DNA of 64,000 bases, taken from the NCBI GenBank assembly GCA_035561135.1, contig DATMYA010000044.1, positions 1 through 64,000 of the forward strand. The letters are read 5' to 3'. Positions within the stretch are counted from its first letter, which is position 1; every line of letters begins with the position of its first letter. The position numbers and the translations under genes were made by a program. Of this stretch, positions 28,933 to 38,263 are shown one piece after another. The notes below the pieces were generated by a model. That model made no database searches. It was not told where the DNA came from and saw only the letters and a list, made by a program, of their open reading frames with translations. The DNA comes from Clostridia bacterium (GTDB taxonomy: Bacteria; Acidobacteriota; Terriglobia; Terriglobales; Acidobacteriaceae).

Positions 28933-29033
28933 TCCTGAGCGAGGGCGCAAGCCCGAGTCGAAGGATCCCTTTTGCCAGGTTCGTGGTGATGATAGGGATC
29001 GTTCGACTCCGCGACTGCGTCGCTCCGCTCAGG
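28933..29033. repeat. Intergenic hairpin repeat (CGAGTCGAAGGATC type)
   Basis: Arms TCCTGAGCGAGGGCG...CGAGTCGAAGGATC and GATCGTTCGACTCCG...CGCTCCGCTCAGGA. Flanked on both sides by AGTAGCT/GAGCTACT-rich tracts (28890-28920 and 29078-29100). Confidence 0.65.
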
Positions 29034-29143
29034 AAGAACAACGAAACTCCGCAGCCCAGCAGGCGGCAAGCCCAGCCACTCAGTAGCTCAGCAGCTCTTC
29101 CGCTTCCTTGCATCTTCGCCGTCCCTGCTGATACCTTCGCTTC

Positions 29144-29857
29144 GTGGAACACGCTTGTCACAAGTGCGGTGCAACAGTTGAAGATGGCACTCCGTTTTGT
29201 GCCCAATGTAATGCTCCGCAGATCCGCGTGAATGTATTGCTCGGCGAGGAACCTGCGACACCGCCATTGCCTCCCAGCACGCCGGATAACCTGCAGCCAC
29301 CGTCCGAACCACTACGCCCCACAGAGTCGCCTCTAACTCTGCCCGCCGATATCCTCCCCGGTCGATTGAACTGGGGGCAGGCACTCCGCACGGCGCTACT
29401 GGTCGGGATTATCGCCGGCCTGATCACGATCGTGCGCAGTCCATTGCTGCTGGGCTTATGGCTGCTCGCGGCGGGAGGCATCAGCGTCGCTTTCTATCGC
29501 GCGCGAATGGCGCACCACCCCATTACGCCCGGAATCGGATTCCGCTTAGGCGCTGTGACTGGCCTGGTCGCTTTTGCCGTTAAGGCCATCGTCAGTTCCA
29601 TCGGCGTGCTTGTACCCGCGAGCCGCGCTGAAATTGTGCGCCAGGTACAGGAGCAGGTTGCTGCCGCTATCGCCAACAATCCCGATCCGGCGGCGCAGGA
29701 GATGATGCGCAATATCGGTGAATGGTTGAATACTCCCGGCGGATTCGCCACCATGTTCACCATCGGCCTGCTGTTTTTGTGCCTATTCTCCACGGTCTTG
29801 GCTGGCGTAGGGGGGGCATTGGGCGCTCTCTTCGGACGCAAAGACCACGAACCTTAA
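29144..29857 (+). CDS. Zinc-ribbon membrane protein of unknown function
   Basis: 237 residues from GTG 29144. The N-terminus has two CxxC pairs (ACHKCGATVEDGTPFCAQCN), a zinc ribbon. A Pro-rich linker follows, then membrane segments: ALLVGIIAGLITIV, LLLGLWLLAAGGISVAFY, LGAVTGLVAFAVKAIVSSIGVL, and the C-terminal FTIGLLFLCLFSTVLAGVGGALGALF, with a soluble helical stretch before the last. No specific function is recognised. Confidence 0.65.
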   Translation: MEHACHKCGATVEDGTPFCAQCNAPQIRVNVLLGEEPATPPLPPSTPDNLQPPSEPLRPTESPLTLPADILPGRLNWGQALRTALLVGIIAGLITIVRSPLLLGLWLLAAGGISVAFYRARMAHHPITPGIGFRLGAVTGLVAFAVKAIVSSIGVLVPASRAEIVRQVQEQVAAAIANNPDPAAQEMMRNIGEWLNTPGGFATMFTIGLLFLCLFSTVLAGVGGALGALFGRKDHEP

Positions 29858-29951
29858 AGCTGTACTCTGGCTACGCTCTTCCCACAGCGCGGCCTGCTTC
29901 GGTCTACGTAGATTTGCCCCAGTGCTTTCGAGTCGGATATCATGCGAGCTC

Positions 29952-30527
29952 ATGAACGTTCCAGTTTCTTCTCGCCCTCCGAATCTTTGCGAAAAAGCGC
30001 AACTCATGTCGGCCTCCGAGATTGAGCGCACCCTTGTTCGGCTCGCGCACGAAATTGTCGAGAAGAACAATGGTGTCGGCAACCTAGGCCTGGTCGGGAT
30101 CAAGCGACGCGGCATTCCCATTGCCGAACGCCTTGCCCGGCACATTGAACGGATCGAAAAGGCGCCCGTCCCGGTCGGGACGCTCGATATCACCTTGTAC
30201 CGCGACGACCTCACCACGGTCGGCCCGAAGCCGGTTGTCGAAAAGTCGGAGATGCAGTTCGCCATCACCGGCAAAGACATCGTCATGTGCGACGACGTTC
30301 TCTACACCGGACGCACCGTCCGCGCCGCGCTCGATGCTCTCTTCGACCACGGACGCCCCCGCCGCGTGCAACTGCTCGTTCTCATTGACCGCGGACACCG
30401 CGAACTACCCATCGAAGCCACATTCGTCGGACGCCGCATCCAGACCAGCGATATCGAGATTATTGAAGTCAAATTGCAGGAAACCGATCAGTCGGAAAAG
30501 GTCCTGCTCGTAGAACGCCAAGACTAA
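29952..30527 (+). CDS. pyrR: Bifunctional pyr operon regulator / uracil phosphoribosyltransferase PyrR
   Basis: Phosphoribosyltransferase fold with the PRPP motif IVMCDDVLYTGRTVRAAL, plus GIKRRGIPIAERLARHI and DITLYRDDLTTVGPKP. In Firmicutes and others PyrR binds pyr mRNA and controls attenuation; it also has uracil PRTase activity. The start at ATG 29952 gives 191 residues. It heads a pyrR-pyrB-pyrC operon, the expected arrangement. I could not define an attenuator in the short leader. Confidence 0.92.
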   Translation: MNVPVSSRPPNLCEKAQLMSASEIERTLVRLAHEIVEKNNGVGNLGLVGIKRRGIPIAERLARHIERIEKAPVPVGTLDITLYRDDLTTVGPKPVVEKSEMQFAITGKDIVMCDDVLYTGRTVRAALDALFDHGRPRRVQLLVLIDRGHRELPIEATFVGRRIQTSDIEIIEVKLQETDQSEKVLLVERQD

Positions 30528-30529
30528 CC

Positions 30530-31441
30530 ATGACCACCAGCTCGCGCTCCCTGCTTGCAATAGAGCCTATGGAGCCGAAGCAGATTGTTTCCCTGCTTCG
30601 GCTTGCGAAACGAATGCATTACGAAAAGCCACGCAATATTCTGCGTGGCCGTCGCGTGGTTTTACTTTTCTACGAGGCGTCCACTCGTACCCGCGTTTCG
30701 TTTGAATTCGCAGCCAAGGCTCTCGGCGCAACGACGGCGGTCGTCAGCGCAACTGCTTCCAGCATCGAAAAGGGCGAATCGCTCCTCGATACCGGCGCCA
30801 CCCTCCGAGCCCTCGGCGCCGATGCCATCGTCATTCGCCATCCTTCGTCCGGCGCGCCGGGCCTGCTCGCCCGCAATCTCGATATCCCGATCATCAATGC
30901 CGGCGACGGCATGCACGAGCATCCCTCGCAGGGACTGCTCGATGCCTTCACCATCCTTGAGCACAAGGGTGATCTGCACGGGCTGCGCGTTACGATCGTC
31001 GGCGACGTCTTTCACAGCCGTGTCGCCCGCTCCGATGTCCATCTGCTCAGCAAATTTGGCGCGAAGATCACCTTGTGTGGGCCGCCAGCGCTCGTCCCGG
31101 ACAATGCACTCGCGCTTGCGCCCGGCATTCGCATCAGCCAGAACCTCGATGAAAGCCTGCACGGAGCCGATGTAGTCATCCTGCTCCGCGTGCAGAAAGA
31201 ACGTCTGCAAGGCCTTGAACTCGACGTGCACGAATACACAGTTAATTATCAGCTCACCCGCGAGCGGCTGCGCCTTGCGCGCCGCGGAGTTATCGTGCTC
31301 CACCCCGGCCCCATCATGCGAGGCATGGAACTCACCGACGACATAGCCGACGGTTCTCAGAACGTCATTCTCGATCAGGTTCGTAACGGCGTCAGCGTGC
31401 GTATGGCCATTCTTGCTTACGCCCTCGGAGGTGCTCGATGA
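30530..31441 (+). CDS. pyrB: Aspartate carbamoyltransferase catalytic subunit
   Basis: Forms carbamoyl-aspartate in de novo pyrimidine synthesis. Seen: the carbamoyl-phosphate loop YEASTRTRVSFEFAAKALGA, STASSIEKGESLLDT-like loop (SATASSIEKGESLLDTGATL), IRHPSSGAP, NAGDGMHEHPSQGLLDAFTI, and the late HPGPIMRGMEL. 303 residues. It begins 3 bases after pyrR and its end overlaps pyrC. Confidence 0.96.
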   Translation: MTTSSRSLLAIEPMEPKQIVSLLRLAKRMHYEKPRNILRGRRVVLLFYEASTRTRVSFEFAAKALGATTAVVSATASSIEKGESLLDTGATLRALGADAIVIRHPSSGAPGLLARNLDIPIINAGDGMHEHPSQGLLDAFTILEHKGDLHGLRVTIVGDVFHSRVARSDVHLLSKFGAKITLCGPPALVPDNALALAPGIRISQNLDESLHGADVVILLRVQKERLQGLELDVHEYTVNYQLTRERLRLARRGVIVLHPGPIMRGMELTDDIADGSQNVILDQVRNGVSVRMAILAYALGGAR

Positions 31442-32730
31442 CCAGCCGCGAAAGCATTCTTATCCGTCGCGGGCGCGTCATTGATCCGGCGCAAAAGCTC
31501 GACGCCGAGATGGACATCGTCCTGAGCGACGCGCGCGTGACCCAGATTGGTCTGCCGGGCAGCCTTCGCGGCACTCCCGATCATGTCATCGACGCGCACG
31601 GCCTCGTCGTCACGCCCGGTCTCGTCGATCTCCACGTTCATCTGCGCCAGCCCGGCCAGGGATACAAGGAGACGATCGCCAGCGGTACCGCTGCGGCAGC
31701 GGCAGGCGGCTTCACTTCCGTCTGTCCCATGCCCAACACCACGCCCGTCAATGACCTTCCCGAAACCACAGCGTGGATGCAACATCCGGAACGCGGCGCA
31801 CTCGTTAACGTCTTCCCGATAGCCGCCGCCACTCAGGGCAGTGAAGGCCGAGTGCTCACCGACTTCCGCAAACTGAAACTTGCTGGCGCTGTCGCAATCA
31901 GCGATGACGGCAAGCCGATTCTCGATGACGGCCTGATGCGTCGTGCGCTCGTGCTCGCCCACGAAGTGGGTCTGCCTGTCATCCAGCACGCCGAAGACAC
32001 CCGCCTCACCGCGGGCCGGCCCATGAATCTTGGCCCCACGTCGTTCCGTCTAGGCCTGCGTGGGCAGCCAGCTTCGGCCGAAGCTCGCGTCGTTGAACGC
32101 GACATTGCACTCGCCGCCGAAACGGGAGCGCATCTTCACATCGCCCACATCTCCACCGCTGAAGCGCTCCAAGCCGTGCGCAAGGCGAAGCGCGCTGGAG
32201 TGCAGGTAACGTGCGAAGTGGCACCGCACCACTTCCTCTTCATTGACGAGGATATTGGCGACTACAACACGAACTTGAAGATGAATCCGCCGCTGCGCTC
32301 CGCGGCCGATCGCGAAGCCATGCTTGCCGGAATCGCGGACCGTACCATCGACGCCATCGCAACCGACCACGCCCCGCATGCGCGTTATGAGAAGAACGTC
32401 GAGTTTGACCGCGCGGCTTACGGCATTACCGGCCTGGAAGTTGCGCTCGCCTTGGCCATTACGCGCCTGCATCGCGTGAAAGGCGTGCCGCTGTCGCACA
32501 TAGTGGCTCTGCTCTCAACCAATCCGGCGCGCATCATCGCCCGTAGTGGCCGAGGCACGCTGGCCAAGGGCTCATACGCAGACGTAACGATCTTCGATCC
32601 GAAGAAGCGCTGGACCTACGACGTTTCGAAATCGCGATCACTTTCCCGCAACTGCCCATACGATGGCATACACCTCTACGGCAAAGTCATGTACACCATC
32701 GTCGCCGGAGAAATGATTTACGGCGGATAA
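31438..32730 (+). CDS. pyrC: Dihydroorotase
   Basis: Cyclises carbamoyl-aspartate to dihydroorotate. Amidohydrolase motifs: GLVDLHVHLRQPGQGYKETI with the metal His-x-His, the PMPNTTPVND segment, HIAHISTAEAL, EVAPHHFLF, and IATDHAPHA with the catalytic Asp. 430 residues, with the ATG overlapping the pyrB stop codon (ATGA), so translation is likely coupled. Confidence 0.96.
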   Translation: MTSRESILIRRGRVIDPAQKLDAEMDIVLSDARVTQIGLPGSLRGTPDHVIDAHGLVVTPGLVDLHVHLRQPGQGYKETIASGTAAAAAGGFTSVCPMPNTTPVNDLPETTAWMQHPERGALVNVFPIAAATQGSEGRVLTDFRKLKLAGAVAISDDGKPILDDGLMRRALVLAHEVGLPVIQHAEDTRLTAGRPMNLGPTSFRLGLRGQPASAEARVVERDIALAAETGAHLHIAHISTAEALQAVRKAKRAGVQVTCEVAPHHFLFIDEDIGDYNTNLKMNPPLRSAADREAMLAGIADRTIDAIATDHAPHARYEKNVEFDRAAYGITGLEVALALAITRLHRVKGVPLSHIVALLSTNPARIIARSGRGTLAKGSYADVTIFDPKKRWTYDVSKSRSLSRNCPYDGIHLYGKVMYTIVAGEMIYGG

Positions 32731-32887
32731 ACAGACAGCAGACGTTGGACATCGACCTCGGACGTCTGCCGTTGGACATCAGACGTCAGAAAGCCGCCTG
32801 CCGACTGAGGTCTGACGTCTGCCGTCTGAGTGCTAACTAAATTTTCTTCGCTACTCCTTTTCCAATTACAGTTGTACTTCGGGCCTC
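32731..32887. repeat. Degenerate CAGACGTC repeat tract between pyrC and recQ
   Basis: Positions 32735-32835 are almost entirely made of variants of CAGACGTC, GACGTCTGCCGTT and GACATCAGACG in both orientations, so the tract can fold on itself. Confidence 0.55.
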
Positions 32888-34879
32888 ATGGATACTCTCA
32901 CCCACAAGCTGAACTCCGTTTTCGGCATTTCCGCTTTTCGCCCTGCGCAACGCGAAGTCATACAGGACCTGCTTGCCGGTCATGACGTCGTCTGCGTCAT
33001 GCCGACAGGTGCGGGTAAGAGTTTGTGTTTCCAGCTTCCGGCGGTCGTTACCGGCGGACTCACCATCATCATCTCGCCGTTGATTTCACTGATGGCCGAT
33101 CAGTCCGCTCAGTTACGACGACTCAACATCCCGGCTCTTGTGCTCAACAGTTCGCAAAGCGGCGACGAACAGCGGAGTGCGCTTTCCGCGCTGCATCGCG
33201 GCTTCACCGGGCTCCTCTACATCGCGCCCGAGCGTTTCAGCGCTCCCAGCTTTCAGTCATTGTTGCCTAAGCTTCAACCCAAGCTCTTCGCCGTGGACGA
33301 AGCGCACTGCATCAGTTCCTGGGGACACGACTTCCGCCCCGAATACGCTCGTCTCGGCGAGATGCGCCGTCAACTCGGATCAGCCCGAACCATCGCGCTC
33401 ACGGCGACGGCAACACCGCTTGTGCGCGACGACATAATCAGGCAACTCGGCCTCAAGTCCCCGCGCATCCATATCACCGGCTTCGACCGTCCTAACCTCG
33501 CTTACACCTGCCAGAGGCTCGAGGACGCCGGCACCCGCAACAACGAACTCGTTAACTTCCTGCGCAAGAACACCGGCAGCGGAATTGTTTATTGCGCCAC
33601 GCGCAAGGCCGTCGAACTGGTCACGACGCTCATCAGCAATCGCATACCATCGCGTCCTGTGTTTTCGTATCACGCCGGAATGGATCAGTCGGCGCGCAGT
33701 TCGAACCATAAGCGCTTCATGGAAGGCGCTGGCGCAATCGCTGTCGCCACGAACGCCTTTGGCATGGGCATCAACAAGCCTGATATTCGATTCGTCGTCC
33801 ACTACAACATGCCGGGAACGGTCGAGGCCTACTACCAGGAAGCCGGCCGCGCTGGCCGCGATGGGAATCCTTCGGAGTGCATGCTCCTCTACAGCGCCTC
33901 CGATCGCCGCACGCAGGAATTTTTCATCGATAAGATTGGCGACAACAACGACGCGCTCAGCCCGCGTGCGCTGGCCTTGCTGAAAGATCACGCCCGGAAG
34001 AAGCTGGCCGCAATGACTTCTTACGTCTTCTCCGCGCGCTGTCGCCGCAAGGGCATTCTCGACTATTTTGGCGACAAGACATCCGAGGTCACGAACTGCG
34101 CTTGCGACAACTGCGCATCAGCGCGTCGGCTTGCAACGGCCACAGCCATCGCCGCCCCGGAGACAATGGCCACGCCACGCCTCCCGCGTGAAGACGTCCT
34201 CACCATCCGCAAAATTCTTTCGGCAGTCCAGCAGATCGAACGCCGAGGGGCAATGGGCGTTCACATAGTTGCCGATGTCCTCGTGGGCAGCAAGAACCGT
34301 AAGCTCCAAGATCTCGAACTTGACCAGCTACCCGCCTACGCCGCGCTGCAAGACTACAAGCAGGACGAAGTCGTTAGACTCCTGAATGCGCTTGTCGAAG
34401 AACGCCTCGTAAATCGCCGCGGCGCAAACGGCAACGCAATGCGTCCGGTCGTAACGCTCTCCGCTACGGGTATCGCCGTCACTGGCGGCCATGCTGAGCC
34501 ACCATCTTCGCTTGCTCGCGCTCTGCATCGGCCGCAGACGTCTGTGCCAAGCACCAAGCCAACACAGCACTCGTACACCGCTAAGACTGCGCCGCAGTCA
34601 GCAAAACGAGACACCGTTTACGAGCCACTCGACAATGAGTACTTCGATGGCAACGAAGACGCGCGCTTCGGTCGCCTCCGCCGTGTGCGCGCCGAGCTTG
34701 CGAAGAAAGCCGGACGCCCCGCGTTCCTCATCCTGCACGACAGCACTCTCCGCGAAATCGCCCGTGTCGCCCCCAGGAACATGACCGCACTTGCAAAGGT
34801 AAAGGGCCTCGGCCCGATCAAGCTTGAGATGTTCGGCAGCGACTTACTTCGCGCCCTCTCGGACGACGAAGCCGGGTGA
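32888..34879 (+). CDS. recQ: ATP-dependent DNA helicase RecQ
   Basis: 3'-5' superfamily 2 helicase for recombination and replication-fork repair. Motif 0 FGISAFRPAQREVIQDLL, motif I MPTGAGKSLCFQLPA, motif II VDEAHCISSWGHDFRPEY, motif III ALTATATP, motif V AFGMGINKPDIRFVVHYNMPG, motif VI QEAGRAGRDG. A RecQ-C zinc site follows (CRRKGILDYFGD...CACDNC), then a winged-helix region and a C-terminal HRDC-like domain (LRRVRAELAKKAGRPAFLILHDSTLREIA). 663 residues, slightly longer than E. coli RecQ. Confidence 0.94.
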   Translation: MDTLTHKLNSVFGISAFRPAQREVIQDLLAGHDVVCVMPTGAGKSLCFQLPAVVTGGLTIIISPLISLMADQSAQLRRLNIPALVLNSSQSGDEQRSALSALHRGFTGLLYIAPERFSAPSFQSLLPKLQPKLFAVDEAHCISSWGHDFRPEYARLGEMRRQLGSARTIALTATATPLVRDDIIRQLGLKSPRIHITGFDRPNLAYTCQRLEDAGTRNNELVNFLRKNTGSGIVYCATRKAVELVTTLISNRIPSRPVFSYHAGMDQSARSSNHKRFMEGAGAIAVATNAFGMGINKPDIRFVVHYNMPGTVEAYYQEAGRAGRDGNPSECMLLYSASDRRTQEFFIDKIGDNNDALSPRALALLKDHARKKLAAMTSYVFSARCRRKGILDYFGDKTSEVTNCACDNCASARRLATATAIAAPETMATPRLPREDVLTIRKILSAVQQIERRGAMGVHIVADVLVGSKNRKLQDLELDQLPAYAALQDYKQDEVVRLLNALVEERLVNRRGANGNAMRPVVTLSATGIAVTGGHAEPPSSLARALHRPQTSVPSTKPTQHSYTAKTAPQSAKRDTVYEPLDNEYFDGNEDARFGRLRRVRAELAKKAGRPAFLILHDSTLREIARVAPRNMTALAKVKGLGPIKLEMFGSDLLRALSDDEAG

Positions 34880-35012
34880 GTCGTGAGTCGCGAGTCGCAA
34901 GTAAGTCGTGAGTCGCGGGTCGCGAGCAACCTGTGAGCAAACAAAGAGAGCGTCATCCTGTAGCGAAGCGAAGGATCTGCTTTGTGCCGCAGCGGAAAGC
35001 AGACCAGCCTGA
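34880..35012. repeat. AGTCGCGAGTCG tract and half hairpin repeat
   Basis: 34880-34930 consists of GTGAGTCGCGAGTCGCAAG-like units. 34952-35007 is a partial copy of the GTCATCCT...GAAGGATCTGCTTT hairpin repeat at 4526. Confidence 0.5.
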
Positions 35013-35103
35013 AGGTCAGAGAGAGCACCTACAGCTAGTGCAAAAAAGGCACGGCCGAAGCCGTGCCCAACTAAGGTCTGCCGTCCAACGTCTGCCGTCT
35101 GCC

Positions 35104-36318
35104 TTACAGAATTCCCATCCTCTTGCCTACGCGCTTCAGCGTCTCCAGCGCCTGGTCCAGCTCTTCGCGAGTGTGTGTCGCGGTCACAATGGTGCGGATG
35201 CGCGCTTTGCCTTCTGCCACCGTTGGGAACGCGATGCCTGTTCCCATCACGCCTTCCTTGAACAGCTCGCGCGAGAACTCCATCGTCAACTTCCCGTCAC
35301 CAATAATGATCGGCGTAATCGGGGTCTCGCTCGCAGGCGTGTTCACGCCACCGATGTTGAAGCCAAGCGTTCCAAGCTCTTTCTTCCAATACTTCGTGTT
35401 GGCCCAGAGCTGCTCCATCCACTGCGGCTCGGTTTCGAGCACATCGAACGCCGCGATACACGTCGCCGCCACTGAGGGCGGATGCGAGGTCGAGAACAGA
35501 AACGGGCGAGCGCGGTGATATAGAAAGTCAATCAGATCCTTCGATCCGCAGACGTAGCCGCCCAACGCGCCAATCGCCTTCGACAACGTTCCCACCTGCA
35601 CATCCACACGGCCGTGAACGTTAAAGTGGTCGATCGTGCCGCGCCCGTTGCGCCCCAACACACCCGACGAATGAGCATCGTCCACCATCATGATCGCGCC
35701 ATACTTCTCCGCCACTTCGCACAATCCTGGCAGCGGACCAATGTCGCCGTCCATCGAGAAGACGCCGTCCGTGATCACCAACTTGTGTCCGGGCTGATCC
35801 TTCACGCTCGCCAACTGCTCTTCCGCGTGCTTTACGTCCTTGTGCCGGAAAACCAAAATCTTAGCTCTGGACAACCGGGCACCGTCGATGATCGACGCAT
35901 GGTTCAACTCGTCGGAGATGATGTAGTCTTCCTTGCCGAGAATCGCAGAAACTGTCCCCGAGTTAGCCGTGAAGCCCGACTGGAATACGACGCACGCTTC
36001 CACGTTCTTGAAGCGTGCAATCTTCTCCTCGAGTTCCATGTGGATCTTCATCGTCCCGGCGATCGTGCGCACCGCGCCCGAACCAACACCGTACTTCCTG
36101 GTCGCAGCCAGCGCGGCTTCGCGCAGCTTTGGGTGCGTGGTCAGGCCGAGATAGTTGTTCGACGCCAGGTTGATTACCCGCTTGCCATCGAACGTGCATA
36201 CCGCCGCCTGCTCATCATCAAGCACGCGCAACTTGAAGTGAGTGCCCTTTTCTCTTAGTTGGTTGAGTTGCTCCGTCAAATAGGAAAGCTGAGGACGAGT
36301 GCCAGTAGTCGTTGCCAT
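35104..36318 (-). CDS. kbl: Glycine C-acetyltransferase (2-amino-3-ketobutyrate CoA ligase)
   Basis: PLP enzyme that splits 2-amino-3-ketobutyrate with CoA into glycine and acetyl-CoA. Seen: VINLASNNYLGLTTHPKLREAA, SGFTANSGTVSAIL, DELNHASIIDGARLS, MVDDAHSSGVLGRNGRG, and the PLP-lysine motif VGTLSKAIGALGGY. The start at ATG 36318 gives 404 residues. The tdh gene upstream on the same strand supplies its substrate, so the two form the threonine-to-glycine pathway, although a terminator lies between them. Confidence 0.93.
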   Translation of the reverse strand: MATTTGTRPQLSYLTEQLNQLREKGTHFKLRVLDDEQAAVCTFDGKRVINLASNNYLGLTTHPKLREAALAATRKYGVGSGAVRTIAGTMKIHMELEEKIARFKNVEACVVFQSGFTANSGTVSAILGKEDYIISDELNHASIIDGARLSRAKILVFRHKDVKHAEEQLASVKDQPGHKLVITDGVFSMDGDIGPLPGLCEVAEKYGAIMMVDDAHSSGVLGRNGRGTIDHFNVHGRVDVQVGTLSKAIGALGGYVCGSKDLIDFLYHRARPFLFSTSHPPSVAATCIAAFDVLETEPQWMEQLWANTKYWKKELGTLGFNIGGVNTPASETPITPIIIGDGKLTMEFSRELFKEGVMGTGIAFPTVAEGKARIRTIVTATHTREELDQALETLKRVGKRMGIL

Positions 36319-36674
36319 AATTGTAAGAACCCCGCCGCAGGCGTGAATTATCGCAAAATTCAAACTCAACAGTCTAACCCTTTGCCTGCGGGGAGGGAAC
36401 GAGGATGCGCCAAAATCGCATCGTGGGTGCCGAACCTATGTGTGCACCCGCACCGACCGCTTCATTGTGTCTGACTGCTGCGCCTCAGCGAACTCTCGTG
36501 ATCTCCACCCAATTCCGGGCCTTAGGCGCTTCTTGCAAGGCGGCCGATGCTCGCTCGCTCGAACGTTTGCGAAATGCAAAAAGGCCGCCCAAAAAGGGCG
36601 GCCTCAAATCTCTGCTTATTAATTCCAAATCGACCGAATTTCGAATTACCCGATTACAAATTACCCGATCGTTC
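36319..36674. other. Region between tdh and kbl
   Basis: No gene supported. It contains the tdh terminator at 36578-36603. The rest shows no recognisable element. kbl must have its own promoter here or depend on read-through. Confidence 0.5.
36578..36603 (-). terminator. Intrinsic terminator of tdh
   Basis: On the minus strand a GGCCGCCC/GGGCGGCC stem with a TTTTT loop is followed by TTTTTGC. Confidence 0.8.
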
Positions 36675-37727
36675 CTACTTCACTCCGTTCGGATACAGCA
36701 AAATCTTGCTTGCGACGCCTGAATTCAGCATATCCATGCCCTTACTGAAATCCTTCATTGGCAGGCGATCGGTGATCACCGGATGCAGATCCAGCATCCC
36801 GGCCTTCAGCAGCGCCGTCATCTGATACCACGTCTGAAACATACGACGCCCATTGATGCCCTGCACCGTCGCACCTTTGAAGATAATGTCCGTCGCCAAA
36901 TTCATTTCTACCGGGCGCGAAGGGATGCCCAGCAGCGATGCCCGTCCGCCCAGGCGCAGCACATCGAATCCCAGTTTGATCGCGTCCTTGTGGCCCGCCA
37001 TTTCAAGCAATACATCTACGCCCGTGCCATCCGTTTGTTCTTTGAGGATCGCCCGCACATCCTGCGTCGCAGGATCCAGCACCAGGTCGGCCTTCATTTT
37101 TTCGGCGACTTTGCGGCGATGCTCATTCACTTCGATCGCGAAAACCTTGGTCGCGCCGCACGCCTTTGCCACGGCAATGGCGAATAATCCTATTGGGCCG
37201 CATCCGCTGATAACAACCGTCTTCGTTGCGATGTCGCCTGCAAGCACCGTATGCACCGCGTTGCCAAGCGGATCGAGCAGCGACGCGTACTCCAGCGGGA
37301 TCGAGGGGTCCAGTTTCCAGATGTTCGATTCGGGGATGGTTACGTACTCTGCAAAAGCACCATCGGCATCCACGCCGATGATCTTCACGTGCTGGCAGAT
37401 ATGCGCTTCGCCCGTGCGGCACTGGTAACACTTGCCGCAGTTCACGTGCATCTCGGCGGAAACGAAATCGCCCTCTTTCACGGTCGTAACTTCGTCGCCA
37501 ACGGCTGCAACTTCGCCGCAGAACTCGTGCCCGGGAATCAGCGGCGGATGGATGCGCCCTTGCGCCCAGGGGTCCCAGTTGTAAATGTGAACGTCGGTGC
37601 CGCACACCGAGGCCACTTTCACTTTCACCAGCACCTCTGTTGGTCCAAACTTGGGAACTTTTACGTCGCGAATTTCTGCGCCGGCCTTGGCTTCGGGCTT
37701 AACAACGGCAAGCATTGTGTCAGGCAT
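36675..37727 (-). CDS. tdh: L-threonine 3-dehydrogenase
   Basis: Zinc-dependent medium-chain dehydrogenase oxidising threonine to 2-amino-3-ketobutyrate with NAD+. Seen: VASVCGTDVHIYNWDPWAQGRI with catalytic Cys, PLIPGHEFCGEVAAVG, the structural zinc cluster CGKCYQCRTGEAHIC, and the nucleotide-binding VVISGCGPIGLFAIAVAKACGA. 350 residues. Confidence 0.94.
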   Translation of the reverse strand: MPDTMLAVVKPEAKAGAEIRDVKVPKFGPTEVLVKVKVASVCGTDVHIYNWDPWAQGRIHPPLIPGHEFCGEVAAVGDEVTTVKEGDFVSAEMHVNCGKCYQCRTGEAHICQHVKIIGVDADGAFAEYVTIPESNIWKLDPSIPLEYASLLDPLGNAVHTVLAGDIATKTVVISGCGPIGLFAIAVAKACGATKVFAIEVNEHRRKVAEKMKADLVLDPATQDVRAILKEQTDGTGVDVLLEMAGHKDAIKLGFDVLRLGGRASLLGIPSRPVEMNLATDIIFKGATVQGINGRRMFQTWYQMTALLKAGMLDLHPVITDRLPMKDFSKGMDMLNSGVASKILLYPNGVK

Positions 37728-37927
37728 TAGGATGGCTGCTTTCTCGCCGCGCGGCTCAGGACGGGATTATCGGTCGCCGCTGGGCGTGATTACTCAGTAG
37801 GAGACTAAGTATTCTAGCACCGGGCGCTACTCACATTGTCCGCGGCAACAACCGGGTGCATCACTGCGAACTGCTCAGCGCTTTCAGATTAGAGTCAAGT
37901 GAGCAACACTTTTTTTGTCGAATTTTA

Positions 37928-37956
37928 TTGACATAAAAGGTAAGTCACCACAAAAT
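37928..37956 (+). promoter_or_regulatory. Promoter candidate for the Lys/Ala microgene
   Basis: A perfect TTGACA at 37928-37933, 17 bases, then CAAAAT at 37951-37956. The surrounding DNA is AT-rich compared with the rest of the window. The microgene ATG is about 100 bases downstream. Confidence 0.55.
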
Positions 37957-38057
37957 CTGGTGTCAGTAATCGCGCTCACACAAATTCGTGGGCTGGCGAT
38001 GCAAGGAATGGGCCCTATCTAACAACCTTCAAGGGAGAAGGTTCTAGGAGGCAACAC

Positions 38058-38114
38058 ATGCCAGTAAAGAAAAAGCCAGCAAAGAAAGCCGCAAAGAAGA
38101 AAGCCAAGAAGTAG
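38058..38114 (+). CDS. 18-residue Lys/Ala-rich microprotein (histone H1 tail-like)
   Basis: MPVKKKPAKKAAKKKAKK, then TAG. An AGGAGG at 38046-38051 is placed ideally before the ATG. A TTGACA promoter candidate lies upstream and a strong intrinsic terminator downstream, so the unit looks like a complete, well-expressed single-gene transcript. The composition (11 Lys, 4 Ala, 2 Pro) resembles the tails of histone H1-like and HU-like DNA-binding proteins. It could neutralise nucleic acid charge. There is no homology evidence, and the size makes any family call impossible. Confidence 0.65.
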   Translation: MPVKKKPAKKAAKKKAKK

Positions 38115-38148
38115 CAACCATCCACTTCAGGCCCAACCACTTCTTTCG

Positions 38149-38176
38149 AGTCTCCGCTTCGGCGGAGACTTTTTGT
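38149..38176 (+). terminator. Intrinsic terminator after the microgene
   Basis: Stem AGTCTCCGC/GCGGAGACT with a TTCG loop, followed by TTTTTG. Confidence 0.85.
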
Positions 38177-38263
38177 TTACGGCAGGCGGCAGACGACAGG
38201 CCTCAGACGTCAGACATTGGCGTGTAAAACAGATTGGCGCCGACTGCCTGGCGGACGAAACTC

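Noticed and set aside
32735-32835. The CAGACGTC tract as a CRISPR array
   Set aside because: Units are 8-10 bases, degenerate and in both orientations, without constant-length spacers.
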